Source: Rhizorhabdus dicambivorans
GTDB taxonomy: Bacteria > Pseudomonadota > Alphaproteobacteria > Sphingomonadales > Sphingomonadaceae
Assembly (NCBI RefSeq): GCF_002355275.1
Contig: NZ_CP023449.1
Span: forward strand, 1,838,001 to 1,902,000
DNA: 64,000 nt
Direction: 5' to 3'
This document shows, one piece after another, positions 43,367-51,684 of this stretch. The notes beneath the pieces were generated by a model. The model was not told where the DNA came from, did not search any database, and saw only the letters and a program-made list of their open reading frames with translations. The position numbers were made by a program, and so were the translations under genes. Position 1 is the stretch's first letter, and each line of letters begins with the position of its first letter.

Positions 43367-43621
43367 ATGCCGCAGTTCTATTTCCACGTCTTCAACGGCA
43401 CGGGAGAAACGCATGACGACGAAGGCGTGGATCTTCCCGACATGCAAAGTGCGCGGGTGCGGGCGATAATCGCGATCAGATCCATTCTGGGTGAGGAACT
43501 AAATCGCGGCCTGCTGGATTTTGGAGGTATGATCCGGATAACCGACCAGAATGGCAATCTGCTGCTCGAGGTGCCCTTCGCCGAAGCAGTGGAGGTGCGC
43601 GATGGCGACGAACGCACGTGA
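43367..43621 (+). CDS. DUF6894-like small protein
   Basis: An 84-residue soluble protein starting MPQFYFHVFNGTGETHDDEG, the typical opening of DUF6894 proteins, and ending in a helix and DQNGNLLLEVPFAEAV. Function is unknown; members are frequent in alphaproteobacteria. The in-frame ATG at 43292 is upstream but lacks family support. Its last 20 bases overlap the second Crp/Fnr gene, so the two are translated together, which suggests a shared physiological response. Confidence 0.78.
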   Translation: MPQFYFHVFNGTGETHDDEGVDLPDMQSARVRAIIAIRSILGEELNRGLLDFGGMIRITDQNGNLLLEVPFAEAVEVRDGDERT

Positions 43622-44366
43622 GCCGACGTCGCCGCGCGCCGGGGACGGCGCCGACAAGCTGCTGCTGAAGCTGCGCCTGCGCGACGGCATCGATGCGGAA
43701 GAGGAACAGGCGCTGCGCGACATCATCAGGCCTCCGGAGCGCATGGCTGCGCGCTCCGTGGTGGTCCGCGAGGGTGTGCCGCTCGAGCGTTCGGCGCTGC
43801 TGGTCCAAGGGATATTGGGTCGCTCGAAGGATATGCGGGACGGCCAGCGCCAGATTTCCGAGATACATATTCCCGGCGACTTCGCCGATCTCCACAGTTT
43901 CACCCTCAAACGGCTCGATCAGGACGTCATCGCACTGACCGAATGCTGGATAAGCTGGGTGCCGCATTCCGCGCTTCAGGACATCACCGAACGGCTGCCG
44001 CACCTTGGCCGGATGCTATGGCTTTCGACAAATCTCGATGGCGCGCTCCACCGTGCCTGGACGGTGTCGCTGGGACGGCGCGATGCGCTGGCAAGGATTG
44101 CGCATCTTCTGTGTGAAATGCAGGTCCGCCTGTCGGTGGTCGACATGGCCGACGAGCGATCCTATGCGCTGCCACTGACCCAGAGCGACCTGGCCGAATG
44201 CGTCGGGCTGACATCGGTCCATGTCAATCGGGTGCTGCGCGAACTGCGCGAGCAGGGGCTTGTCACCTTCCGTAGCGGGCGGGTGACTATTCACGATATC
44301 GATCGGCTGCGCAGGGTCGCCGAATTCTCCACCGATTATCTCTTCCTCGATAAGCGGGCCCGCTGA
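43602..44366 (+). CDS. Crp/Fnr-family regulator, paralogue 2
   Basis: A 254-residue Crp/Fnr-type regulator, related to paralogue 1 over its whole length (IHIPGDFADLHSFTL against LHLPGDFVDLHSYAL; both end in a Tyr-Leu-x-Leu-Asp segment). The winged helix has LTQSDLAECVGLTSVHVNRVL. A strong ribosome binding site, GGAGG, lies six to seven bases before the ATG inside the DUF6894 gene. Effector-binding residues cannot be assigned. The arrangement as divergent paralogues across a 224-base gap suggests mutual control. Confidence 0.88.
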   Translation: MATNAREPTSPRAGDGADKLLLKLRLRDGIDAEEEQALRDIIRPPERMAARSVVVREGVPLERSALLVQGILGRSKDMRDGQRQISEIHIPGDFADLHSFTLKRLDQDVIALTECWISWVPHSALQDITERLPHLGRMLWLSTNLDGALHRAWTVSLGRRDALARIAHLLCEMQVRLSVVDMADERSYALPLTQSDLAECVGLTSVHVNRVLRELREQGLVTFRSGRVTIHDIDRLRRVAEFSTDYLFLDKRAR

Positions 44367-44417
44367 TCGCCCCGTCCGGATTGTATCGAATGCGACGAAC
44401 GGCTATGCGAACGTTCA

Positions 44418-44963
44418 ATGACAAAAACTTCGTGGGACGCAGGAGAGAAAGCCGCCGGGGAGCGGGATGACGCTCCTACGTGCGCTTCGCTCGATCCAGC
44501 CTGCTATGATCCCAGCATATTGTTCGTCGCCGAGATCGGCGCGGTTCATCGCCAGTGGCAGGCGGCGATGGATTATCAGCTTCGGGACCAGGGGCTGACC
44601 CATGTCCGCTGGATCACGCTGTGGCGGATCGCGGAATCGCAGGCGGCGCTCAACCAGACCGATCTGGCCCGCCAGGTCGGCATCGAAAGCTCGACCCTCG
44701 TCCGCCAGCTGGATGCGCTGGAGGAACGCGGCCTGATAGAGCGCGTCGTCGACAAGGATCGCCGAGCGCGCCGGATCAGGCTGACCCCGGCCGCGCAGCC
44801 GGTGATCGAACTGGTCAAGGTGACCGCCAGCCGGCTCTGCCGAGAGGTGATGGCGGGCGTCGATCCGGCGCAGATGGCGCAGAGCACGGAATTGCTCCAT
44901 GCGATGCGCGCCCGGTTGCGCGATCGCGTCGCGGCCCCTGCGGATGGCTCCGGCGGCGAATAG
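44418..44963 (+). CDS. MarR-family transcriptional regulator
   Basis: A 181-residue winged-helix protein. The core (about 45-150) shows QTDLARQVGIESSTLVRQLDALEERGLIERVVDKDRRARRI in parts, the MarR DNA-binding helix and wing with DxRxR. An N-terminal extension of about 35 residues is longer than usual. It lies 77 bases upstream of the mannitol-type dehydrogenase and the fructokinase on the same strand, so it may control polyol use, though MarR proteins often sense phenolic compounds. Confidence 0.85.
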   Translation: MTKTSWDAGEKAAGERDDAPTCASLDPACYDPSILFVAEIGAVHRQWQAAMDYQLRDQGLTHVRWITLWRIAESQAALNQTDLARQVGIESSTLVRQLDALEERGLIERVVDKDRRARRIRLTPAAQPVIELVKVTASRLCREVMAGVDPAQMAQSTELLHAMRARLRDRVAAPADGSGGE

Positions 44964-45040
44964 GCTTCGCCCTTCGGCAGGAAGATATTGCCGATCGGAG
45001 CCGGCTCTTCCCTTTCCCATTCCACCGGCGTCAATGGGGC

Positions 45041-46519
45041 ATGTCCGCGTCCCGGCCCAGCCAAGCCCAGCTTCCCATCCTTGCCCGGCGGGTGGCCGTT
45101 CCCGCCTATGACCGGGCGGCGCTGAAGCCGGGGATCGTTCATATCGGTCTGGGCAATTTCCACCGGGCGCATATGGCGCGCTATACCGACGCGCTGATGG
45201 CGCGCGAGCCGTCCGCATCGGCCTGGGGGATCATGGGGGCAGGGCTTCTGCCTGGCGATGCTCCGCTCCATGATCACCTGCGCGCGCAGGACTGGCTCTA
45301 CACGCTGGTTGAGCGCGGCGAGGGCGAGCGGGTCGCGATCGTCGGATCGCTGGTGGGCACGATCCTCGCAGCGGGAAGCAGCGCCGCCCTGGTCGAGGCC
45401 ATGGCCCGACCGGAAACCCGCATTGTCAGCCTTACCGTCACCGAGCATGGCTATTGCCTCGATGCCGCCACCCGGCGGCTCGACCGCGATCATCCGGCGA
45501 TCCTGGCCGACCTCGCCGATCCTGGGCATCCGCGCAGCGCGGTGGGGATCATTGTCGAAGCTTTCCGCAAGCGGATGATCGCGGGTTTCGGCGCCTTCAC
45601 TGCGATGAGCTGCGACAATATCCAGCATAACGGGCATATGCTGGCCCAGGCGGTGCTCGACTTCGCCGCCTGGCGGTCGCCCGCACTGGCTGCCTGGATC
45701 GCCAGCCACGCTCGCTTCCCGAGCACGATGGTCGACCGCATCACCCCGGTTACGCGACCCGAGGATATCGCCGATCTCGCCGCGCGGCACGGCATCGACG
45801 ATGCGGCGGCGGTCTTCTGCGAAAGCTTCAGCCAGTGGGTGATCGAGGACGACTTCGCCGACGGCCGGCCCGCCTGGGATAGTGTCGGCGCGCAGTTCGT
45901 GGATGATGTGACGCCCTATGAGTTGATGAAGCTGCGGCTGCTCAACGCCAGCCACCTGGCGATAGCGGGCCCGGCACGGCTGATGGGCCACGACTATGTT
46001 CATGAAGCCATGGCGGACGGTCTGGTCCGCCGGTTCATGGCCCGGCTGATGGATGCCGAGACGGGACCGACCCTGCCGCCGGTGCCGGGCATCGACCTCG
46101 ATCGCTACAAGGCGACATTGATCCGGCGTTTCGCCAATCCGGCGATCCGCGACCGCGTGGAACGGGTCAACAGCGATGCCGCGCTGAATTATCTGCTCGA
46201 TCCGGTCCGTGACCGGCTCACAAAAGAGGAGCCGGTCGATCTCCTCGGCTTCGGCGTCGCGGCCTGGATCAGACGGATGCGCGGCGAGGATGAGGCGGGC
46301 GGGCCGATCGAGGTGCGCCATCCGCTGGCGGCGCTGCTGCGCGAACGGACGATCGAAGGCGGGCCCGATCCGTTGCCGGTGCTGCGGATCGCGAGTCTGT
46401 TCGGCGACCTGGTCGACCATGTCGGCTTCGTTGCCACGGTGGCGCGCAGCCTCGCCGCGATCTACGCATTGGGTTGCCGGGCGGCACTGGAGCGGCTGGC
46501 GGAGGAGCAGGGCTTTTGA
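45041..46519 (+). CDS. mannitol dehydrogenase-family protein
   Basis: A 492-residue polyol-specific long-chain dehydrogenase. These NAD-dependent enzymes oxidise mannitol, arabitol or mannonate to the keto sugar or acid. The N-terminal motif is IVHIGLGNFHRAHMARY, the substrate site is KLRLLNASHLAIA with the catalytic Lys, and CDNIQHNGHML is conserved. The downstream fructokinase starts within its last codon (TTGA overlap), making fructose from mannitol the most natural product. Fructuronate cannot be excluded. No transporter for the polyol is adjacent. Confidence 0.92.
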   Translation: MSASRPSQAQLPILARRVAVPAYDRAALKPGIVHIGLGNFHRAHMARYTDALMAREPSASAWGIMGAGLLPGDAPLHDHLRAQDWLYTLVERGEGERVAIVGSLVGTILAAGSSAALVEAMARPETRIVSLTVTEHGYCLDAATRRLDRDHPAILADLADPGHPRSAVGIIVEAFRKRMIAGFGAFTAMSCDNIQHNGHMLAQAVLDFAAWRSPALAAWIASHARFPSTMVDRITPVTRPEDIADLAARHGIDDAAAVFCESFSQWVIEDDFADGRPAWDSVGAQFVDDVTPYELMKLRLLNASHLAIAGPARLMGHDYVHEAMADGLVRRFMARLMDAETGPTLPPVPGIDLDRYKATLIRRFANPAIRDRVERVNSDAALNYLLDPVRDRLTKEEPVDLLGFGVAAWIRRMRGEDEAGGPIEVRHPLAALLRERTIEGGPDPLPVLRIASLFGDLVDHVGFVATVARSLAAIYALGCRAALERLAEEQGF

Positions 46520-47412
46520 GCGAGGATGATCGGCTGTTCGCGGGGATCGAACTGGGCGGCACCAAGGCGATCGCGCTGATCGTGCGGGGCCGCCGGATAC
46601 TCGCCAGCGCGCGCTTTCCGACCGGGCAACCCGAGCAGACGCTGGGCGTGATCGGCGACCGGCTGGAGGCCTGGCAGGCCGAGCATGGCCGCCCGGAAGC
46701 GCTCGGCATCGCCAGCTTCGGGCCGGTGGGGCTGGATCGGTCGCGGGCGGATTACGGCCATATCACCTCGACGCCGAAGCCCGGCTGGCAGGGAACCGAT
46801 CTGGTCGGCCATTTCAGGAAGCGCTTCGGCCTGCCGATCGGTTTCGACACCGATGTGGCGGGCGCGGCGCTGGCCGAGCATCGCTGGGGCGCGGCGCGGG
46901 GCTGCGACGTCGCCATCTACATCACGATCGGCACCGGCATCGGCGGCGGCGTGATCGTGAATGGCGAGCCGCTCCATGGCCTGATCCATCCCGAACTGGG
47001 GCATCTGCGCGTCCGCCGCACCGCCGGCGATGATTTTGCGGGGGTCTGCCCATTCCATGGCGATTGCCTGGAGGGCTTGGCCTCCGGCCCCGCGCTCGGC
47101 GCGCGCGCCGGCATGGACGGTGCGGCGATCCCCGACGATCATCCCGTGTGGGATCGGGTGGCGGCCGAGCTGGCCGAGGCGATGGCGATGCTGATGCTGA
47201 CCTTGTCGCCCCGCCGCATCCTGATCGGCGGTGGCGTCTTCCAGCATAGGCAGGGGGTGCTGGCCAGGGTCCGTGCGCGCACCGCCGAACGGCTCAACGG
47301 CTATGTCGCGGGGGTTGGAGAGGCCGAACTGGCGGGGATCATCATGCCGCCGGCGCTCGGCGACAGAGCCGGGCCACTCGGCGCCATTGCGCTCGCCTAC
47401 CGCTCGAGCTGA
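46516..47412 (+). CDS. ROK-family fructokinase
   Basis: A 298-residue ROK sugar kinase. The ATP loop is IELGGTKAIALI, the sugar site GTGIGGGVIVNGEPLHG and HPELGHLRV, and the zinc motif is the fructokinase form H-x-n-C-PFHGDC-LEG, unlike the CxCGxxGC of glucokinases. It would convert fructose to fructose 6-phosphate. The start is a TTG that overlaps the stop of the dehydrogenase (TTGA). Its 3' end overlaps the convergent GntR gene by 16 bases. Mannose or other hexoses are possible substrates. Confidence 0.88.
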   Translation: MSEDDRLFAGIELGGTKAIALIVRGRRILASARFPTGQPEQTLGVIGDRLEAWQAEHGRPEALGIASFGPVGLDRSRADYGHITSTPKPGWQGTDLVGHFRKRFGLPIGFDTDVAGAALAEHRWGAARGCDVAIYITIGTGIGGGVIVNGEPLHGLIHPELGHLRVRRTAGDDFAGVCPFHGDCLEGLASGPALGARAGMDGAAIPDDHPVWDRVAAELAEAMAMLMLTLSPRRILIGGGVFQHRQGVLARVRARTAERLNGYVAGVGEAELAGIIMPPALGDRAGPLGAIALAYRSS

Positions 47413-48128
47413 GCGCTTCGCAGCATATCGTCGATCGAGCGATCGAAATGATCGCTCATCAGCCGCCGGGCGGCGGCGGGGTCCCGATCGGCGATCGCCC
47501 TGGCGAGCGCGCGGTGCCGGGCGATCACGTCGCTGCGCTGGCCGTCGGTGGTGCGGGTCTGCCAGGCGGCGGGAACCGCCATCTTCATCAGCGTGCCGAA
47601 CGACCGGATGATGTTCAGGAAGAAGGGGTTGCGGCTGGCTTCGGCGATCGCCTGGTGAAGCGCCACATCGGCGGCGGTGACCTGTTCCATGTCGTCCCCC
47701 GCCTCCGCCATCGCTTCGGCGAACGCCACGATCCGCGCCGCTTCCTCATCGCTCCGCTTTTCGGCGGCCAGCTCGGCGGTACGGACCTCCAGGGTGCGGC
47801 GGACGTCCCAGATCTCGCTGATCGACACCTGCGAGGTCGCCACCGCATGGTCGAGCGAGGCGGCCATCACCGATCCGTCGATACCCGCGACCCGCGCGCG
47901 GCGGCCATTGGCGACGTCGATATGGCGCAATGCCGCCAGCGCGCCGAACGCCTCACGCATCACCGCGCGGCTGACGCCGAGCTGGCTGGCAAAATGGCCT
48001 TCGCCGGGCAGCGTGTCGCCCACTTTCAGGTCATTGTCGCGGATATGGTCGCGGACGGCCTGCATCGCCTGCTGGACGAGCGACAGCCCCTCGCCGGGGC
48101 CATAGGCGCCGGGCGGATGCGAACTCAT
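47397..48128 (-). CDS. GntR-family (FadR subgroup) regulator
   Basis: A 243-residue regulator with an N-terminal winged helix (GDTLPGEGHFASQLGVSRAVMREA, split between two helices) and an all-helical FCD ligand domain (about 95-230) with metal-binding His and Asp positions. FCD proteins usually bind organic acids or sugar acids. It is the last gene of the leftward catabolic locus, coupled to the AraC gene by an ATGA overlap. It is the best candidate to bind the 15-bp palindromic operators at 48929-48966 and 53859-53889, since FadR-type dimers prefer such sites. Confidence 0.9.
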   Translation of the reverse strand: MSSHPPGAYGPGEGLSLVQQAMQAVRDHIRDNDLKVGDTLPGEGHFASQLGVSRAVMREAFGALAALRHIDVANGRRARVAGIDGSVMAASLDHAVATSQVSISEIWDVRRTLEVRTAELAAEKRSDEEAARIVAFAEAMAEAGDDMEQVTAADVALHQAIAEASRNPFFLNIIRSFGTLMKMAVPAAWQTRTTDGQRSDVIARHRALARAIADRDPAAARRLMSDHFDRSIDDMLRSAQLER

Positions 48129-48895
48129 GCCGCCAGCCTGCCGGCGCGGTACTGGGTCGGCGCGGTGCCGAAGCGCCGTGTGAACGCCCGGGTGAAACTG
48201 GCATTGTTGAGATAGCCGCAACGATAGCCGATCGAGGCGATCGGAAGGTCGGTCGACAGCAGCAGGCTCCGCGCGCCCTCCAGCCGCTTCTCCGCCAGCG
48301 CATCGGCGATCGAGCAATCGAACATCTCGCGGAAGCCTCGGGTCAGCTTGGCGCGGTTGAGCCCGCAGGCGCGCGACAGCTTGTCCAGGGTCAGTTTCTC
48401 GGCCCAGCGTTCGTCGATCATCGCGCGGGCGGCAAGGATGCGGCGGCTGTCCTCCTGGGACAGCAGGCCATCCCCCAGAACCGGCACCAGCGCATCCGCC
48501 CCGATCAGGCGGAGCGTGTCGCACAGCAGTTCGATGCTCTTGGCGAGGCGATAGGGTTCACGCGCTGCTTCGGGAAGCGCGCAATCCCGGATGGCCAGCG
48601 CGATCTCGCGCAGTTCCCGCGTGATGTGGAAGCCACTGGATATTCCGGCGGGCAGCGTGCCGAACAGCCGCCGGACGGCATCGGCGGCCACGATCAGGAC
48701 CAGCGGCTCGCCCTCGAAATCCGACGGCCTTGGGGCGGCATGCCAATGGACCGTCGCCGGAGCCCCAACACCGCCATAGCGAAAGCCGAGGGCGACCGGA
48801 TCGGCGGGCCAGGCTTTTTGGGGAACCGTCCCGCCACCAAGCAGCGCGCCCATCTCATGGGAGACCTGAATCCACTCGCGCTCACCAGCCTTCAT
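48125..48895 (-). CDS. AraC-family transcriptional regulator
   Basis: A 256-residue regulator with an N-terminal sensor part of unknown ligand and a C-terminal AraC-type double helix-turn-helix (about 160-256): LTLDKLSRACGLNRAKLTRGFRE, then IASIGYRCGYLNNASFTRAFTRRFG in the second unit (each split by turns). The ATG at 48895 is preferred; the frame runs farther upstream but covers the operator pair. It is followed by the GntR gene with an ATGA overlap. The two operators lie 34-71 bases before the start codon, so the pair is likely autoregulated. Confidence 0.88.
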   Translation of the reverse strand: MKAGEREWIQVSHEMGALLGGGTVPQKAWPADPVALGFRYGGVGAPATVHWHAAPRPSDFEGEPLVLIVAADAVRRLFGTLPAGISSGFHITRELREIALAIRDCALPEAAREPYRLAKSIELLCDTLRLIGADALVPVLGDGLLSQEDSRRILAARAMIDERWAEKLTLDKLSRACGLNRAKLTRGFREMFDCSIADALAEKRLEGARSLLLSTDLPIASIGYRCGYLNNASFTRAFTRRFGTAPTQYRAGRLAA

Positions 48896-48928
48896 ATCCG
48901 CACCTCGCCCGTCAGGCTCTCTCCATGA

Positions 48929-48943
48929 ACCTTTCTGATAGGT
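48929..48943. promoter_or_regulatory. 15-bp operator, AraC-GntR promoter, site 1
   Basis: ACCTTTCTGATAGGT fits ACCTWTCWGAWAGGT, a palindrome around a central base. It lies 34 bases before the AraC start codon. The same motif recurs at 48952-48966, 53859-53873 and 53875-53889. Binding by the GntR protein is inferred. Confidence 0.8.
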
Positions 48944-48951
48944 TTTGCAAT

Positions 48952-48966
48952 ACCTATCAGAAAGGT
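48952..48966. promoter_or_regulatory. 15-bp operator, AraC-GntR promoter, site 2
   Basis: ACCTATCAGAAAGGT is the exact reverse complement of site 1, eight bases away. It overlaps the last codons and stop of the MFS permease gene, so the AraC-GntR pair can have its own promoter inside the locus. Confidence 0.8.
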
Positions 48967-50270
48967 TTTGATGTGGAGTCTTGCGGGGCGTGGCGCATCG
49001 CCAGCGGAAAGGCGATCGAGGCGAGCGCGGTGGTCGCCACCCCGACGATGGCGAGCGCGGTCCCAAGCTGCGCTTCGCCGCCGAGCAGGCCGCTGACGAC
49101 GGTGATCAGCACGGGGGCAAGGCCGAAGCCGATGATCCCTGCCATCGCGATGAACAGGCCGATGCACAGCCCGCGCAGTTCATTGGGCAGCAGCACGGCG
49201 ATGGCGGTGCTGACGATCAGCCCGGCGGCGGTGCCGCAGAACAGGAACAGCCCGAGCATGATCGCGAAGCTGGGCTCGTCGGGTGCGAGCGGAAACAGCG
49301 CGAGCGGCACCGAAAGGATGGTGGCGCCGACCGCGCCCAGCAGGATGCCGCCGCGCCGGCCGGTGCGGTGCCCGAAATCGGCGGCGATGCCTCCCGACAG
49401 CGACCCGGCTATCCCCGCCGCGAACACGACCAGCCCCATCCATTGGGCGAATTGCTGCGGCTGGAGGCCGTAGTTGCGCGACAGCACCGGGGCCGCCCAG
49501 ATGCCGGCGGCGATGTCGACCATCGCCACCGCGATCTGCCCCGCGAACATCGGCAGGATGAAGCCGCGCCGCGCGACGATTTCGCGCAGCACCACGCGTA
49601 AAGGCGCGCCTTCGCCCGCGATCGTCTCGCGGCGGGGCGGCTCGCGCAGGAAGAAGAGCGGCAGGATCGCGATCACGGTGATTGCCGCCACGACGAGATG
49701 CGCGCCGCGCCAGGGCTCGGTCAGGCCCGTCCAGGCGGGCAGGGGCATCTCGCCGAGCAGGCCGAACAGCCAGCCTCCCAGCGCGAAGGACCCCGCCGTG
49801 CCGCCCCATTTGCCAAGGGTGAGGATCAGCATCGCGCTGCCCCGGCGGGCCGGGACGCACAGATCGGCGGCGATCGAGATGCACGCCGCGACCGCGCAAT
49901 TGGCGGCAAGCGAGGTGAACATCCGGCCGATGAACAGCGCCGTCGCGCCATTGGCGAAGGCGATCACCAGCAGCCCGGCGACCGCCGACAAAGCCAGCCC
50001 GATCATCACCCGGATCCGGTTGCGATGGTCGATCATCCGCCCGATCGGCAGCGACAGCAGGACGAGCGGCAGCGCGGCGCCGACGCCCTGGATGAAACCC
50101 AGCTGGGTGTCGCTCAGCGCCAGTTCCGCCTTGGCGGCTTCCTGGACGATGCTGAACAGGTTGAGCGCCTGGTTGCCGGCCGCGATGGCGAGCGACAGCG
50201 CGACCAGCGCGGGAATCGAGCGGGCGAAGCCCGTCTCCCGGCTGTGGCCGGGGTGAGGTGCGCGGTGCAT
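48957..50270 (-). CDS. MFS transporter of the catabolic locus
   Basis: A 437-residue major facilitator with 12 predicted membrane segments. It has the loop motif PIGRMIDHRNRIRVM between segments 2 and 3 and the CGTAAGLIVSTAIAVLLPNELRG segment in the second half (in two parts). The family around it includes sphingomonad permeases annotated as spinster-like or aromatic/organic acid transporters; the substrate is unknown. It starts 11 bases after the oxidase stop and belongs to the receptor-oxidase-permease operon. It should move the compound across the inner membrane. Confidence 0.87.
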   Translation of the reverse strand: MHRAPHPGHSRETGFARSIPALVALSLAIAAGNQALNLFSIVQEAAKAELALSDTQLGFIQGVGAALPLVLLSLPIGRMIDHRNRIRVMIGLALSAVAGLLVIAFANGATALFIGRMFTSLAANCAVAACISIAADLCVPARRGSAMLILTLGKWGGTAGSFALGGWLFGLLGEMPLPAWTGLTEPWRGAHLVVAAITVIAILPLFFLREPPRRETIAGEGAPLRVVLREIVARRGFILPMFAGQIAVAMVDIAAGIWAAPVLSRNYGLQPQQFAQWMGLVVFAAGIAGSLSGGIAADFGHRTGRRGGILLGAVGATILSVPLALFPLAPDEPSFAIMLGLFLFCGTAAGLIVSTAIAVLLPNELRGLCIGLFIAMAGIIGFGLAPVLITVVSGLLGGEAQLGTALAIVGVATTALASIAFPLAMRHAPQDSTSKPF

Positions 50271-50280
50271 GTCGGGCGGC

Positions 50281-51681
50281 CTACAGCTGGAATATCTTCC
50301 CGGGATTGAACAGATCCTTGGGGTCGATCGCCCTTTTGATCAGCCGCATCATGTCCACGGCATCGCCCAGCTCGTCGACCAGATGGCGCTGCTTGCCGAT
50401 GCCGATGCCATGCTCGCCCGTGCAGGTGCCGTCCATCCCCAGCGCGCGCTGGACCAGCCGGTCGTTGATCGCTTCCACCTCGTGCATCTCTTCGGGCGCA
50501 TGGGGGTCGATCGCGAAGATGACGTGGAAATTGCCGTCGCCGACATGGCCGAGAATGGTCGACGGCACCGCCGATCCGGCGAGATCCTGCTGGGTCTCGA
50601 CGATGCATTCGGCGAGCCGGCTGATCGGCACGCAGACGTCGGTCGTCCAGCCGATCGCGCCGGTACGCTGGGCGATGGCGGCATAATAGGCCTCGTGCCG
50701 AGCCTTCCAGAGCTTCGAACGCTCCTCGGGCAGGTTCGACCAGAGGAACTCGTCGCCGCCATTGCCGCTGGCCAGTTCGCGCACCGTCTCGACCTGTTCC
50801 TGCACATAGCGTTCCGAGCCGTGGAACTCGAAGAGGAGGGTGGTCTTCTCCGGATAGCTCAGCTTCGAATAGGCGTTGCAGGCGCGCATCTGGGCCGCGT
50901 CGAGGATCTCGATCCGCGCCACCGGCACGGCAAGCTGGATCGACTGCACGACGGTATCGACCGCGCCCTTCAGGCTCTCGAACGAGCAGACCGCCGAGCT
51001 GATCGCCTCGGGGATGCCGTGTAGCCGCAGCGTGATCTCGGTGATGATGCCCAGCGTGCCTTCGGCGCCGATCATCAGCCGGGTCAGGTCATAGCCCGCC
51101 GCGGACTTGCGGGCACGCCTGGCAGTGCGGATGACCTTGCCCTCCGGCGTCACCACCTTCAGCGACAATATCGCCTCGCGCATCGTGCCGTAGCGCACCG
51201 CGTTGGTGCCCGAGGCGCGGGTCGAGGCCATGCCGCCGATCGTGGCGTTGGCGCCCGGATCGATCGGGAAGAACAGGCCCTGGTCGCGCAGATATTCGTT
51301 GAGCTGCTCGCGCCGCACGCCGGCCTGGACGGTGCAGTCGAAATCCTCCTGGTTAACCTCGACGATCGCGTTCATCTCGCCGAGGTCGATGGTCAGGCCA
51401 CCCCGGACAGGTGTGACATTGCCCTCCAGCGAGGTGCCGGCCCCGAACGGGACGACCGGCACCTCATGGGCGACGCACAGCTTCACCAGCGCGGCGACCT
51501 CCTCGGTCGAATGGGCGAACACCACCGCGTCCGGGAGCACCGGGTCATAATGGGTCTCGCTCGACCCATGCTGGAGGCGGATCGCCTCTCCGGTGTGCAG
51601 CCGCTCGCCGACCACCGCGCGGACCTCGTCGAGGAAGCCCGGCGGCAGCGGCTTGCGATCGATGGTGATCGGCGCGGTCAT
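50281..51681 (-). CDS. FAD-linked oxidase, D-lactate dehydrogenase/GlcD type
   Basis: A 466-residue flavoprotein of the GlcD/Dld family that oxidises D-2-hydroxy acids and passes electrons to quinone or cytochrome. The FAD_binding_4 domain (about 40-220) has PFGAGTSLEGN and GGMASTRASGTNAVRYG, and the FAD-oxidase C-terminal domain has HVGDGNFHV and EHGIGIGK. It lies three bases after the TonB receptor gene and eleven before the MFS gene. Context suggests that a hydroxy acid taken up by the receptor is its substrate. D-lactate itself is not proven. Confidence 0.9.
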   Translation of the reverse strand: MTAPITIDRKPLPPGFLDEVRAVVGERLHTGEAIRLQHGSSETHYDPVLPDAVVFAHSTEEVAALVKLCVAHEVPVVPFGAGTSLEGNVTPVRGGLTIDLGEMNAIVEVNQEDFDCTVQAGVRREQLNEYLRDQGLFFPIDPGANATIGGMASTRASGTNAVRYGTMREAILSLKVVTPEGKVIRTARRARKSAAGYDLTRLMIGAEGTLGIITEITLRLHGIPEAISSAVCSFESLKGAVDTVVQSIQLAVPVARIEILDAAQMRACNAYSKLSYPEKTTLLFEFHGSERYVQEQVETVRELASGNGGDEFLWSNLPEERSKLWKARHEAYYAAIAQRTGAIGWTTDVCVPISRLAECIVETQQDLAGSAVPSTILGHVGDGNFHVIFAIDPHAPEEMHEVEAINDRLVQRALGMDGTCTGEHGIGIGKQRHLVDELGDAVDMMRLIKRAIDPKDLFNPGKIFQL

Positions 51682-51684
51682 GGA

